Source: Croceivirga sp.
Lineage (GTDB): Bacteria; Bacteroidota; Bacteroidia; Flavobacteriales; Flavobacteriaceae
Length of the DNA: 64,000 bases
Assembly: GCA_028284285.1 (NCBI GenBank)
Contig: JANQSA010000059.1
Coordinates: 24,806 to 88,805, forward strand
Reading direction: 5' to 3'
Each line of letters opens with the position of its first letter. Position 1 is the first letter of the stretch. Below are positions 53,707-63,365 of the stretch, piece by piece. Both the position numbers and the translations under genes were made by a program. The notes under the pieces were generated by a model. It searched no databases. It was not told the origin of the DNA and was given only the letters and a program-made list of their open reading frames with translations.

Positions 53707-56700
53707 TTTGCTTTACCCTCATCCAACCTACAGCAAAGATCAGAAGACTTAAAGTGAAAAGTCCCAGCCACAGCCAATGATTAGGTTGGGACAGTTCAAT
53801 GGGATCCGTAGTTCCCATCAAAACCAAACCCGCCCAGTACTGCGGATGCAAGGTGCGGCCTTCGGCCGTTTCCAAATAGGTCAACTTTGCTAATCGCAGC
53901 GCTTCGTCTTTAGCATTTCCCTCCGAAAGATATTCATAGAAATAGGAGAGGATTTGAGTACTGGATTGCTCGTCTATTTGCCAAAGACTGGTTAAAATAC
54001 TTTCGCTACCCGCGTAATTGAAGGCATGGGCCAGGGAAATCATGCCTTCCCCAGGTTGATAGGTAGGTTTTCCGGTCTCACAAGCAGTCAATATGGCCAG
54101 GTTGGAAGCAAGGTTTTGATTGTAAATCTCGTAGGTATATAGATTGTTATCGTTGATACTTTCAGCATCGGAAACATTTTTTGCAAACACCAATCGGGAC
54201 ATTTCAGGATTTACGTTGTTCGATTCTGCATGGGTGCCAATATGAATGATTTTGTGCTCTTTTGCGGATTGGGTAAAGAGTTGTTTGGAGGCTTTTTCAT
54301 TTAAAAAAGAATTCCCGTTGAATTTTTTGCTGAATGCTTTAGCCAATTCGGAACTGGAAGGTTGGGGAAGAAGCGTCAAATACGTCTTATCCAAATACAA
54401 GGAATCCGAAATGGCCATCTCATAATCGGCTTTCATCTTTTTGTCAAATTCCGGCGCAAAGGCAATGAAGTTCTTTTCATACGCTAGTATTTTTTGCGCT
54501 TTTTTAAGTAAGAGTAAGCTGTAGTTGTAGGATATATTGTATTTGGACAAAAGACTGCTTTCAGCAAAATCCCCATAGGTCGTAATGGCTTTTGGGGTTA
54601 ATAATTCAAAACTTAAATTAAAAAGCTCACCCTCGGGAAAAATGATTATATCCTTTGTTTTGATATGACTTTCCAGGGGTCTCCACAATTTTTCGTATAG
54701 CTCTACCAGGCAGGGAGCCAGATCTTCTAACGGTATTTGATAGTTAGAAGTTTGCTTAATGCAGAGATGATCATTGGGATGGAAGTCGAGTTCCAAAAAT
54801 GTGGAATTTTCAGTACTTGCGATATAGGCATAAAGAGCGTTCTCTATAGACAGAAACCGGATCAGGGTCGTGTTGTCATCAAGATAGGTGGGCAAATCGG
54901 CCAGAGGTTCCAACAGAGTTTCATATCGCATTTTATAATATCCCGGATGCTCCGTTTTAATGAAGTCCAGGTATCCTTCCCATTCTTTTGAAAGCTGTTG
55001 CCACTTTTCCGTATCGAAAATCTGATTGGAATCCGATCCAAAAAATGTGTTGAGCTTGTTTTTGATTTCATTCTCTTGTATCCTTATTTCCTCCGGAGCC
55101 AATCCATCTTGAGCAAGGTTTAAACGCGCACGTATTCTGTTATAGATCGCAGACTCATTTAAGGTCAGGATCTGTTCTATGTGCTCCGGGTTATTGGACA
55201 CTCTGTATAACTCCAATCGCAGCTTTTTTGCAAAATCAAATACCCTGGCGTTGTCGCTTATCAGTTTCACCAATTCTTTCTGGTCTACAACCAGGGATTT
55301 ACGTTGCTCTATTGCCAGAATCGCTTTTTGCAGAATAGTATTTATTTCCACTAAGTTTTCCGCTGTTTTTTCGGGTAACAAAGCGTACTTTGATTTTGCC
55401 AGAATCAACAGGATTTCAGGTAGCAGTGCGTTGTGAAGAGGGATATCTTTTGCGTTTTTATACGCGCCAGAAGCAATGTTTTCCAACAGCTGTTCGCAAG
55501 TTTCAATGCTTTGCTGATATTTGGCGGAGGCGAAAAGAATCCTGACCTTAGAAAGTTTCGCCCAGTTAGTCAAATAACCATCGTTTCCATAATGCCCAAC
55601 AATTGCTGCCAGGGTTGCGTCAATCAGCTGCTGCGCTTTTTGGTATTGGTTTTGTTTCGCGTAGGCTTCTGCCAAATTCATTCGCGTGAACGCCTCATTT
55701 TGACTAAGGCTTGCCGTCTTTTCTGCGGAAAAAGTGGTGAGCGTCTTTTCATAAAACGCTATGGCTTCGGTATAATTCCCCTCTAAGTTCTCCAGATCGG
55801 CAAGAGTAGTGTAAAGATTCCCATAATATGAAGTGTTCTCCCCGGGTATAGTCTGTAAAGAATGTTGGGCTTCTTCCAAATATTTTCTGGCAGCACTTAG
55901 TTCTTTTGTAGCTATATGAGCCTCGCCCATCATTAAGACGCCGCTAAAATATTGCACGGTGTTCGGTAAAAAATTAGCTTTCGCATGGTGGTATCCCAAC
56001 TGGGCTATCTGCCTGGCTCTTTCAGGTTGTCCCCTATCTACATATAAAGCCCCCAGATTTCGGTAGGCTATATTTAGGTTACCATGCACTTTTTCTGTTA
56101 AAGGATGATTGTTCGTTTGTGCTAAAAATGTGTTGAAGCGTTCTATACTTTTTAGTGTTAACTGCATGGCTTCCTGAAATTCGCCTGTAGTTTGTTTTAC
56201 CAGAAACCAATTCCCATAAATGGTCCCTGGAAGATACAGGGAATGCTCAGGGTCCCTGTTCGTTTTATCTATGCTCTTTATGGCTTTTTCAAAGTAATAA
56301 TTAGCGCTGTCCGGCATTCCCCTGAAATTCATTAATGCCGCTTTGTAGTTGTAAATTCTGGGAGCTAACAGAAAGGATTGGTGGCTATTCTTTTTTAAAA
56401 GCGATAATGCATTTTCTGTTCTGGCAGTAAGCTCGTTAAAATCCCCAAGCTTCAACCCAATTTCACTAAGATGGAACTCTGAGGCTACCATTCTTTGTAC
56501 ATCACCGCGTTTTTTAGCTAAGCTTGCTGCCTGCAACACATATTCTTGTGCCTCAATTACAGTACCTTGATCTACATGTAACAAACCCATGCCCAATAAG
56601 GCCTCATAGGCAATGGTGTCCTTATTTCCTTGTTTAAGGAGTTGATCCAGGAATTGCTTTGCTTGCGGAAATGATGTGCTTTTGTCCTCGAGGAATTCAA

Positions 56701-56920
56701 TTTTTCCCAGGGGGTAGACCAACTTGCCCCGATTGAAGCTGTGTTGAGTATGATCATAAGTAGTGATAAGAATTCTTGCATTATCAAAATCTTCTTCACT
56801 AATAAGACTATCTATTTGGGATAAGATCCTGGGTTGTTGTGAAATCGAATATTTTGATCCGAGGAATACTACAAGGCAGGAAAAGACCAATAGTCTGGTA
56901 AATCGGCTACTCCTCTTCAT
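53690..56920 (-). CDS. TPR-CHAT domain protein (caspase-like peptidase)
   Basis: The 1076-residue protein has an N-terminal signal or anchor helix, some eight to ten TPR-like repeats (about 30-480), a linker, and a C-terminal CHAT peptidase. The His-Cys dyad is in HIGTHAESN (His near 897) and LTACETGKP (Cys near 947). A C-terminal helix (about 1049-1067) would anchor it, with TPR and CHAT probably in the periplasm. Start overlaps the anti-sigma-like gene by 14 bp. It may sense partners through TPRs and cleave a protein, possibly in the same operon. Confidence 0.9.
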   Translation of the reverse strand: MKRSSRFTRLLVFSCLVVFLGSKYSISQQPRILSQIDSLISEEDFDNARILITTYDHTQHSFNRGKLVYPLGKIEFLEDKSTSFPQAKQFLDQLLKQGNKDTIAYEALLGMGLLHVDQGTVIEAQEYVLQAASLAKKRGDVQRMVASEFHLSEIGLKLGDFNELTARTENALSLLKKNSHQSFLLAPRIYNYKAALMNFRGMPDSANYYFEKAIKSIDKTNRDPEHSLYLPGTIYGNWFLVKQTTGEFQEAMQLTLKSIERFNTFLAQTNNHPLTEKVHGNLNIAYRNLGALYVDRGQPERARQIAQLGYHHAKANFLPNTVQYFSGVLMMGEAHIATKELSAARKYLEEAQHSLQTIPGENTSYYGNLYTTLADLENLEGNYTEAIAFYEKTLTTFSAEKTASLSQNEAFTRMNLAEAYAKQNQYQKAQQLIDATLAAIVGHYGNDGYLTNWAKLSKVRILFASAKYQQSIETCEQLLENIASGAYKNAKDIPLHNALLPEILLILAKSKYALLPEKTAENLVEINTILQKAILAIEQRKSLVVDQKELVKLISDNARVFDFAKKLRLELYRVSNNPEHIEQILTLNESAIYNRIRARLNLAQDGLAPEEIRIQENEIKNKLNTFFGSDSNQIFDTEKWQQLSKEWEGYLDFIKTEHPGYYKMRYETLLEPLADLPTYLDDNTTLIRFLSIENALYAYIASTENSTFLELDFHPNDHLCIKQTSNYQIPLEDLAPCLVELYEKLWRPLESHIKTKDIIIFPEGELFNLSFELLTPKAITTYGDFAESSLLSKYNISYNYSLLLLKKAQKILAYEKNFIAFAPEFDKKMKADYEMAISDSLYLDKTYLTLLPQPSSSELAKAFSKKFNGNSFLNEKASKQLFTQSAKEHKIIHIGTHAESNNVNPEMSRLVFAKNVSDAESINDNNLYTYEIYNQNLASNLAILTACETGKPTYQPGEGMISLAHAFNYAGSESILTSLWQIDEQSSTQILSYFYEYLSEGNAKDEALRLAKLTYLETAEGRTLHPQYWAGLVLMGTTDPIELSQPNHWLWLGLFTLSLLIFAVGWMRVKQRKSLR

Positions 56921-57656
56921 TTTGCAGTTGCCTTAAGAGTTGTTTGCTTTTTTGATCTTTTGAAGCTTCTAGATTTTTAATGGCATCGGAGATTTGGCCT
57001 TCTTTTAACTGGGCAAGGGCTAAATAAAAATGGGAGGCGTCAATAAACAAGCTCTCTTTATGTTTCAATACGGTTTCAAAGTAGAGAATTGCCTTATTTG
57101 GGAGATTATCAGCTAATGAGGCAGCTCCTAAAAAATAATTTAAGGTGTCATTTTGTGGTTTTTTGCCCAAGAGCGGCTCCCACTTTTTAATGGCAGTTGT
57201 ATATTCTCCTCGTTTATAGTCCACCATAGCTTCATAAAAAGCATAATTCTCCTGGGTACCCATAACGGTTGGTAGTCCGGGGTCTGGTGAAAAATAAGCT
57301 TCAAATAAACGTTCATTGGAGTTGGGGCGATTTGTTAACCAGTACCCTGTGCCTAAAGCTATTAGAACCGCAATTCCTGCAGCAATTCGGTAAAATACAA
57401 CCCTTGTCTTTTTGCTGGTATTTATGCCTTTGAACGTTACGGTTTCGTTGTGAAAATCTTCCAGGGTATTGCGCAAAGCAGCTTCTTCAACCGCTCGGAA
57501 CAATGCTTTAAATTCCTGAAATTTTTCGGAGAGCTCCGGGTTGATCTTTAGTTCTTGTTGAAATTGTGTAGCCTCCTCGTCAGATAATCTGCCCAGCAGG
57601 TATTCCTCAAAGAGGTCTTGTTCTTTTTCAGACAGGTATTTGGGGTTTTTATCCAT
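56907..57656 (-). CDS. anti-sigma-factor-like membrane protein with periplasmic TPRs
   Basis: The 249-residue protein starts with a cytoplasmic helical segment (EEYLLGRLSDEEATQFQQEL) typical of Bacteroidota anti-sigma proteins. A single helix (about 87-106, IAAGIAVLIALGTGYWL) follows, then a periplasmic TPR domain (KAILYFETVLKHKESLFIDA). It overlaps the sigma gene by 8 bp and the CHAT gene by 14 bp, so the three are made together. It probably holds the sigma factor at the membrane until its outer part is bound or cut. Confidence 0.83.
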   Translation of the reverse strand: MDKNPKYLSEKEQDLFEEYLLGRLSDEEATQFQQELKINPELSEKFQEFKALFRAVEEAALRNTLEDFHNETVTFKGINTSKKTRVVFYRIAAGIAVLIALGTGYWLTNRPNSNERLFEAYFSPDPGLPTVMGTQENYAFYEAMVDYKRGEYTTAIKKWEPLLGKKPQNDTLNYFLGAASLADNLPNKAILYFETVLKHKESLFIDASHFYLALAQLKEGQISDAIKNLEASKDQKSKQLLRQLQNEEE

Positions 57657-58221
57657 TTGCTTTAATTGCTAGACTTAGGGTTCGAAGCTTTTCCATACAG
57701 CGGTATTTTTGATTACGGGCAGAGGCAGGAGTAACATTCATTGCCAATGCAATTTCCTTCATTGACTTTTTTTCAAAGTAAAAAAGCTGCAATAGTGTTT
57801 TGCAATTGCCTCCCAATTGCTGCAATGCCTGTTGTAATGCTCTTCTGTGATGCTCCTCATCACTTTCATTGTCCAGGGTGTCCTCAGTGACTACCTTGAG
57901 TTGCGTAAGGCTATTTGCGGCCGCCTTTCTTTTGAAATCCGAAGATCTTAAATAATCGGTCCACTTATTTTTTGCAATCCTGAAGAGATAAGCCTCCACA
58001 TTGCCATTTTCCGAGAATCTATCTGCTTTGATATTGCTCCAACAAGCAACAAAAGCCTCTTGAAATGTATCTTTCGCGAGCTCTTCATTCCCACTATTCT
58101 TAAGGATGTAATTTCGCACTTTGGGGTATGTAAGTAGGTATATTCTTTTCATTACCACAGTATCATTGCTTTTGAAGCCTTGAACAATGTTCTTTTCGCG
58201 TTGCTGAAAAGTATCCCCCAT
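57649..58221 (-). CDS. ECF-type RNA polymerase sigma factor
   Basis: The 190-residue protein has region 2 (YILKNSGNEELAKDTFQEAFVACW, then AYLFRIAKNKWTDYLRS) and region 4 (LQLFYFEKKSMKEIALAMNVTPASARNQ), with no region 3, as in ECF sigma factors. First gene of a three-gene operon with the anti-sigma-like protein and the CHAT protein. Targets cannot be read, but such factors usually activate their own promoter. Confidence 0.93.
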   Translation of the reverse strand: MGDTFQQREKNIVQGFKSNDTVVMKRIYLLTYPKVRNYILKNSGNEELAKDTFQEAFVACWSNIKADRFSENGNVEAYLFRIAKNKWTDYLRSSDFKRKAAANSLTQLKVVTEDTLDNESDEEHHRRALQQALQQLGGNCKTLLQLFYFEKKSMKEIALAMNVTPASARNQKYRCMEKLRTLSLAIKANG

Positions 58222-58326
58222 ACTTTTTGGAAAGTATGGGGAATTTATAGAATTTCAGCGGCTTTCAAAATAAATTAGGTTCAAATCCATGGTTTTATAG
58301 CTAATGTTCTAATTATTGGAAAATAA

Positions 58327-60558
58327 TTAAAAGACAGGTGTAATCTCAATGCTCACCGGTTCGACAGTTATTGACTCAAGAAGTTCTTCAGCAAACGCTT
58401 CTGCTTGAGCCTGGTTGCATGTAATTATAGCTCTTATACTTCCTACGCCGGTTGTAAATCTCAAACGGCCATTGCCAATATCTTCGATACTACTATCTAA
58501 CGGCATTTCGTCGTTCACCACACCGTTGCTTCGGGTAATAATCCCCAGGTAAGAAGTAGCACCTTCAACAGCCTCAAATTCTGCAGTGTAAAGAATAGGA
58601 CTACTTGCCCGATAACCTATTCCATCCGGGCAACCGGCATCCGGGACTTCCCTAAGAGGGTTTTGTTGTTCAAAACCTACTGTAAAGGATTCACAGGGTC
58701 TCAGGTTGTTGATTTCAATGGTGGCAGAACCTACTTCGGTAAGGTCGTTCCTTTCAATGTTACGGGCCATAACGGTAAGGGTGATGGTCTCAATATTTTC
58801 CCCATCGCCCAACTCAGATTCCAGAGCCGTGCTGATGTACGAAACGGTACGTTCTTCGGTTACAATTGAGGTGCCAAAGTTGTTGGGGTCGCCATTGATG
58901 TCTTGAATGCGACCTCCAAAGTTATCGCTGCTCGTCCAGTGGAATTCGAATGTCTCTACCTCAGGATCGCTCAATGTAAAGAAACTGGCCGAAAGCTCAG
59001 TTGCCGTGCCAAGACAGACTTCGGTATCGGCGGCTATAATATCCACATCCGCCTCTATGGAAAAGGGCTGCCATTGTTCTAGCGTACGTGAGTCTGTTCG
59101 TAACTGTCCACTATTGGTTTTTCTTTTTAAGTCTATGTTTTGATAGATCACCTCAATAATTCGCTCTGTTCTTGGCAGACCTGTCTCTGCCAATTCCTGA
59201 CTTTGAATAAAGGTGTTGGGAGCATTACCGTTTGTAGAAAGAATGTTGTAAATAGTACCTAAAAGACTTCTCAAATCGTCGGATAGTCTAATATTATCGT
59301 ACAATTCCGGAAACCAGGCTTCAGAAGCATCTTTAAATTCATTGTTGCGTACATCTTCCAAAACACTTGGATATTGCTCCAAAATTGGGGTAACGGCATT
59401 TAATATGGCCTGTTGTCCATTTTCATTCAAACCCTCTAACAAGGCCTTGTTTCCACCAATATCTAAAAGAGTGGGGAGAAAATAGTCCAAAATATAGGTT
59501 TCCACATTGATGTCCCCATAGATCTCCCTTTCCCTATTGGAAAAATCTCTTTCTACCCCCAGGGTTTTTCCGGAACCAATGACCACAACTTCATACTCTA
59601 CGGCAAATTCACTTGGCGGATTGGTCGGTAAATTGATAGGCCCGGATTCGGTAATGTTCTCTATTGCCGCAGCATTAGCATTGATCACAGAAAGACTATT
59701 GCCTACTTGAAACTCACCTATGGTATTTCCGCTAGGTTCAAATTCTATATTGATCATGGGTTCATTTTCTCTATAGTTGGGTATTTCGGTTAAATTAACA
59801 TCCCTGTCATAAAAGGACTTTTTGTAGACCAATATTCTGCTTCGACGTGGCAGAGAGTTTTGCAGATTGATGGAAGAAGCATCGATTTGAGAAAAGGTGA
59901 TTCCACTTTTTTGAAGGACATCATCCAGAAGAATCCTGTTTTCCAAACGATGGTCTCTCTTGCTTGTCGAAACTTCATCGATTTCCTGGTTTAGAATATT
60001 TAAATAGGTGCCTTCGGAATACATTAAAGGGTTGTCCACAAAAAGAGCTTCTACATCAGAGACTAAATCATTGTAATTGGGAATTTGCCCAACTGCATTC
60101 AAAAATGCCTGTTTTGCATTATCGGCCAATAAATAGTAGTCTAGCCCAAAATAGAGCATTACCTCTACAGTAGTTGCTACGGATAACTCTTTTTGGTCAT
60201 CGGAAACAAAGCCGGTCAGAAGTACGTTGTCCTCAGCATCCAGTAAGTAGGCCATCTCCACTGTTCCTGGATTAAAAGGAATTTCGCCTTGCCCTGAAGC
60301 TGTTAAGGTAGAAGCGCTTCCCAAAGAAAGGATACTGGTAGTGGATAGATCTATGGAAGATCCTTCCGGTAGGTTGACCTGAACATCCGCCATTTCAAAG
60401 GGGGTATTAGGTTCTTCCGGGTCATTTGGGTCATTGGGATCATCGGTTTGTGTCATGTCATCGTCCAGCATTTGATCTGTATCGTCGCCGGAGGAACAGC
60501 CCAAAAGGAGTCCTCCTATTACTGCAAAAAGTGTCAAATAGTAGTAGATCGTTTTCAT
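58327..60558 (-). CDS. large hypothetical surface lipoprotein
   Basis: The 743-residue protein has a lipobox (LLLGC) followed by SSGDDTDQ and a long Asp/Pro/Asn linker (to about residue 52), a surface lipoprotein start. The N-terminal two-thirds contain two similar segments (AFLNAVGQIPNYNDLVSDVEAL and AILNAVTPILEQYPSVLEDVR), which look like an internal duplication. The C-terminal part is beta-rich and Ig-like (ETFEFHWTSSDNFGG, ITLTVMARNIER) with Cys residues. No enzyme motif. Possibly an adhesin. Confidence 0.72.
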   Translation of the reverse strand: MKTIYYYLTLFAVIGGLLLGCSSGDDTDQMLDDDMTQTDDPNDPNDPEEPNTPFEMADVQVNLPEGSSIDLSTTSILSLGSASTLTASGQGEIPFNPGTVEMAYLLDAEDNVLLTGFVSDDQKELSVATTVEVMLYFGLDYYLLADNAKQAFLNAVGQIPNYNDLVSDVEALFVDNPLMYSEGTYLNILNQEIDEVSTSKRDHRLENRILLDDVLQKSGITFSQIDASSINLQNSLPRRSRILVYKKSFYDRDVNLTEIPNYRENEPMINIEFEPSGNTIGEFQVGNSLSVINANAAAIENITESGPINLPTNPPSEFAVEYEVVVIGSGKTLGVERDFSNREREIYGDINVETYILDYFLPTLLDIGGNKALLEGLNENGQQAILNAVTPILEQYPSVLEDVRNNEFKDASEAWFPELYDNIRLSDDLRSLLGTIYNILSTNGNAPNTFIQSQELAETGLPRTERIIEVIYQNIDLKRKTNSGQLRTDSRTLEQWQPFSIEADVDIIAADTEVCLGTATELSASFFTLSDPEVETFEFHWTSSDNFGGRIQDINGDPNNFGTSIVTEERTVSYISTALESELGDGENIETITLTVMARNIERNDLTEVGSATIEINNLRPCESFTVGFEQQNPLREVPDAGCPDGIGYRASSPILYTAEFEAVEGATSYLGIITRSNGVVNDEMPLDSSIEDIGNGRLRFTTGVGSIRAIITCNQAQAEAFAEELLESITVEPVSIEITPVF

Positions 60559-60600
60559 TGTCGTTGTTCCTTAACGGTATTGATTTCTAAAAGTTGATTA

Positions 60601-60987
60601 TTAATCGTCAATTCTGCTTCCCGTCCAGGTACCAGAGACTTGGGCAGCAGTGTTTTCCCATGTCCCGGAAGAGGAGTCTACCGTAAATGTGCCGCTGAAT
60701 GTGGCGCCGTTCTCAGCTGTTCCTGCAGTTGCCCTAAATTCCCCATCAGTAGCTATAGTTCCGGTTAATGGAAGGCTTTGTTGGGAATTATTGGAAAATG
60801 CTTCTCCGCTTACCGTTCCCGTCTCACCAATAGTTGCATTCCAGGTACCACGGTCGCCTCCGGAATACGTGCCGGACCATTCACCTGCAAATATGAGCTG
60901 TGGTTGATTGTCATTGTCGTCGTCAGAAGAGCAGGAAATTAGTAGTGTGATCAAAAAGAACAAGGTGATTTTAAGTACATTTTTCAT
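60601..60987 (-). CDS. small surface lipoprotein, beta-rich
   Basis: The 128-residue protein has a lipobox (LLISC) and an acidic start (SSDDDNDNQ). The mature domain repeats Trp/Gly strands (AGEWSGTYSGGDRGTWNAT, SSGTWENTAAQVSGTWTGS), suggesting a small beta barrel. It lies 42 bp upstream of the large lipoprotein gene on the same strand and may be co-expressed. Function unknown. Confidence 0.72.
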   Translation of the reverse strand: MKNVLKITLFFLITLLISCSSDDDNDNQPQLIFAGEWSGTYSGGDRGTWNATIGETGTVSGEAFSNNSQQSLPLTGTIATDGEFRATAGTAENGATFSGTFTVDSSSGTWENTAAQVSGTWTGSRIDD

Positions 60988-61047
60988 AGAGTATGGATTT
61001 TATGATTATTTAATTCGTTGGTATATCGAAACAGAAATGAAATGTCA

Positions 61048-62268
61048 TCAAAAGGCCTTCTTTACCTTTACCCATTCTCTGTTGTTAAGATTGATATCGC
61101 CATTGGGGGTGTAGAACAGGTCATCATTTTGAATAAGGTTACCATCGCTATCCATCCAATTTTGCGTAGAAAAGGCATTTACCTGATAGTTTTTACCTGT
61201 CATTGGATTGTACACCGTCTCTTGCTCATTGATCATATTGATGAACTGTTTTTGACCTATGTCACTCCCCGGCCCAAAATTTCTATTCATAAAAGAGGCG
61301 TGATTGGCGTCCTGTGCGGCCCAAATACCCTTCATTTTTTGCTGATGCGCATTAAAGGAGGCCCATCTTGCATCCATACGGTTTTTGTGCGCAATAGCAG
61401 ATCTTCTGGTCTGTTCTTGTTGTCGTTGTTGGGCAAGTTGTTGTACATACCTTTCCCATTGTGGGTTGAATTTGGTACTTACCGCAGATTGATACAAGGC
61501 ATCTAAGGTTTCCTCAAATTGGCTGCTATCAACAAAAGTGTAGGCGATACCATAGAACCACACCATTACGTAATCCTGTTGTGAGATAGGTTGTTGAAGC
61601 GCCACTTTTATAATAGTGGCTAACCCTCTCTGCCCTGAATTGTTCTTCCATTCCGTGTTCAAAATCTCCAATTGTTCTTGCCCGGTTCCTTTTTCCTTTA
61701 CTATTTTTCTGGCGTATGCTTCTTCTCTGGGCATGGACCTGGTTCCCACATAGGTAAACCCGCTGTTTTGCATTCGTGGAGCTACCTCTTCCCTCTGTAT
61801 TTGCTGATTCCCAATAATAGGTTTTAGCATCCGATGCATAGGAGAAGAGATATACTGGTTCATCTGGGGATTACTGAACGTGAAATAAAAGGTAAAAGGT
61901 GTATTAAAATGCTTTAAATTGGAAGGGCCTTCGGCTTGAACGAGGAAATTGGGCAGCTTTTGATCAAAGGTGTATACCGGTTTGGAAATAATCTTCCAAT
62001 TGCTTGGATAATCACTGGTTTGTACCACCAATCCTGTTCTGGCATCCCTGAAGGTGTGGGTTTTGAGTGATTTATCATTAAAATGTTCAAGAAACCCTAC
62101 TTGTTCTGTTTTTTTGGGTTCCTTGGCGGCTTCCCGGAATTCTTCTTCATTGAATTCTTCATACTCTAAGTACTCTTCCGGGTAGTCATTCGCATTTGCA
62201 CCATATTGTCTTTCAATACAGGAACATAGAGCAAGAGATAAAAGGGCAGAGATAACGATTGGTTTCAT
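61048..62268 (-). CDS. hypothetical lipoprotein
   Basis: The 406-residue protein has a lipobox (LCSC) near residue 17, then a Glu/Tyr-rich stretch (PEEYLEYEEFNEEEF). A globular N-terminal half of alternating strands and a C-terminal helical part with many Gln and Arg (QQLAQQRQQEQTRRSAIAHK) follow. No family recognised. It lies upstream of the small lipoprotein on the same strand with a 60-bp gap. Location is the envelope; role unknown. Confidence 0.7.
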   Translation of the reverse strand: MKPIVISALLSLALCSCIERQYGANANDYPEEYLEYEEFNEEEFREAAKEPKKTEQVGFLEHFNDKSLKTHTFRDARTGLVVQTSDYPSNWKIISKPVYTFDQKLPNFLVQAEGPSNLKHFNTPFTFYFTFSNPQMNQYISSPMHRMLKPIIGNQQIQREEVAPRMQNSGFTYVGTRSMPREEAYARKIVKEKGTGQEQLEILNTEWKNNSGQRGLATIIKVALQQPISQQDYVMVWFYGIAYTFVDSSQFEETLDALYQSAVSTKFNPQWERYVQQLAQQRQQEQTRRSAIAHKNRMDARWASFNAHQQKMKGIWAAQDANHASFMNRNFGPGSDIGQKQFINMINEQETVYNPMTGKNYQVNAFSTQNWMDSDGNLIQNDDLFYTPNGDINLNNREWVKVKKAF

Positions 62269-62401
62269 GATGTTGTTTTATACTCTATCGCAGAGATTCG
62301 GGAATGTCATCAACTTAATTTCTTGATGACATTTCAAATGGCATTCGATACGATAATGTTCAATGGGGGTTTGGGGGAACCTCCATGAATACCTTAAAGA
62401 A

Positions 62402-62427
62402 AAGAGCTGGTTTCCCAGCTCTTTTTT
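62402..62427. terminator. terminator-like hairpin just upstream of era
   Basis: AGAGCTGG/CCAGCTCT stem followed by TTTTTT on the plus strand, ending 18 bp before the era start. No plus-strand gene precedes it. It may end a short leader transcript or act as an attenuator; a possible -7 box TACCTTAG follows at about 62436. Confidence 0.65.
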
Positions 62428-62445
62428 GTTTGTACCTTAGCCACT

Positions 62446-63330
62446 GTGGACAAACACCATAAATCCGGCTTCGTAAATATCATTGGGAACCCCAATGTGG
62501 GGAAATCTACCTTGATGAATGCTATTGTGGGGGAAAAGCTATCCATTATTACCTCCAAAGCCCAGACCACACGACATCGTATTTTGGGCATAGTAAACGG
62601 GGAGGATTTTCAGGTGATCTTTTCAGATACTCCGGGAATTATACAACCCGCCTATCAACTGCAACATTCCATGATGGACTTTGTGAAGATGGCATTTGAA
62701 GATGCCGATGTGTTGGTGTATATGGTGGAAATAGGTGAAAAAGGGTTAAAAGACGAACAGTTTTTTAAAAAAATCCAGAATAGCAGGATACCCGTGCTGT
62801 TATTGCTCAACAAGATAGATACCTCTACTCAGGAAACACTGGAGGAGCAAATAAAGTACTGGCAGGAATTGCTTCCCAAAGCCGAGATCCACCCGATTTC
62901 CGCACTGGAAAATTTTAATATAGAGGAGGTGTTTTACCGAATCATTGAACTGTTGCCTGAAGGCCCTCCCTATTATCCCAAGGATCAACTTACCGACAGG
63001 CCGGAACGGTTTTTTGTGAATGAAACCATACGGGAAAAAATACTATTGCAGTATAAAAAAGAAATTCCTTACGCGGTTGAGGTAGAAACGGAAGAATTCA
63101 TAGAAGAGGAGAAGATCATCAGGATACGCGCGGTGATTATGGTGGAACGGGACTCCCAAAAAGGGATTATCATCGGGCATAAGGGTGCTGCCTTAAAAAA
63201 AGTAGGAGTCGCGGCAAGAGCCGACCTGGAAAAATTCTTTGATAAGCAAGTACATCTCGAGCTCTTTGTAAAAGTCAATAAGGATTGGCGCAGTAACAAA
63301 AATCAACTAAGACGATTTGGATACCAATAA
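62446..63330 (+). CDS. era: GTPase Era
   Basis: The 294-residue protein has the Era layout: G1 GNPNVGKST near 14-22, G3 DTPGI at 61-65, G4 NKID near 122-125, then a C-terminal KH RNA-binding domain with GIIIGHKGAALKK. It binds 16S rRNA and helps mature the small ribosomal subunit. The start is a GTG at 62446, directly before the family's KSGFVNIIGNP. Conserved housekeeping gene marking the end of the accessory part. Confidence 0.96.
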   Translation: MDKHHKSGFVNIIGNPNVGKSTLMNAIVGEKLSIITSKAQTTRHRILGIVNGEDFQVIFSDTPGIIQPAYQLQHSMMDFVKMAFEDADVLVYMVEIGEKGLKDEQFFKKIQNSRIPVLLLLNKIDTSTQETLEEQIKYWQELLPKAEIHPISALENFNIEEVFYRIIELLPEGPPYYPKDQLTDRPERFFVNETIREKILLQYKKEIPYAVEVETEEFIEEEKIIRIRAVIMVERDSQKGIIIGHKGAALKKVGVAARADLEKFFDKQVHLELFVKVNKDWRSNKNQLRRFGYQ

Positions 63331-63365
63331 CAAATTGTAGTGGGTAGCCTCCTGGATCTTATGGT

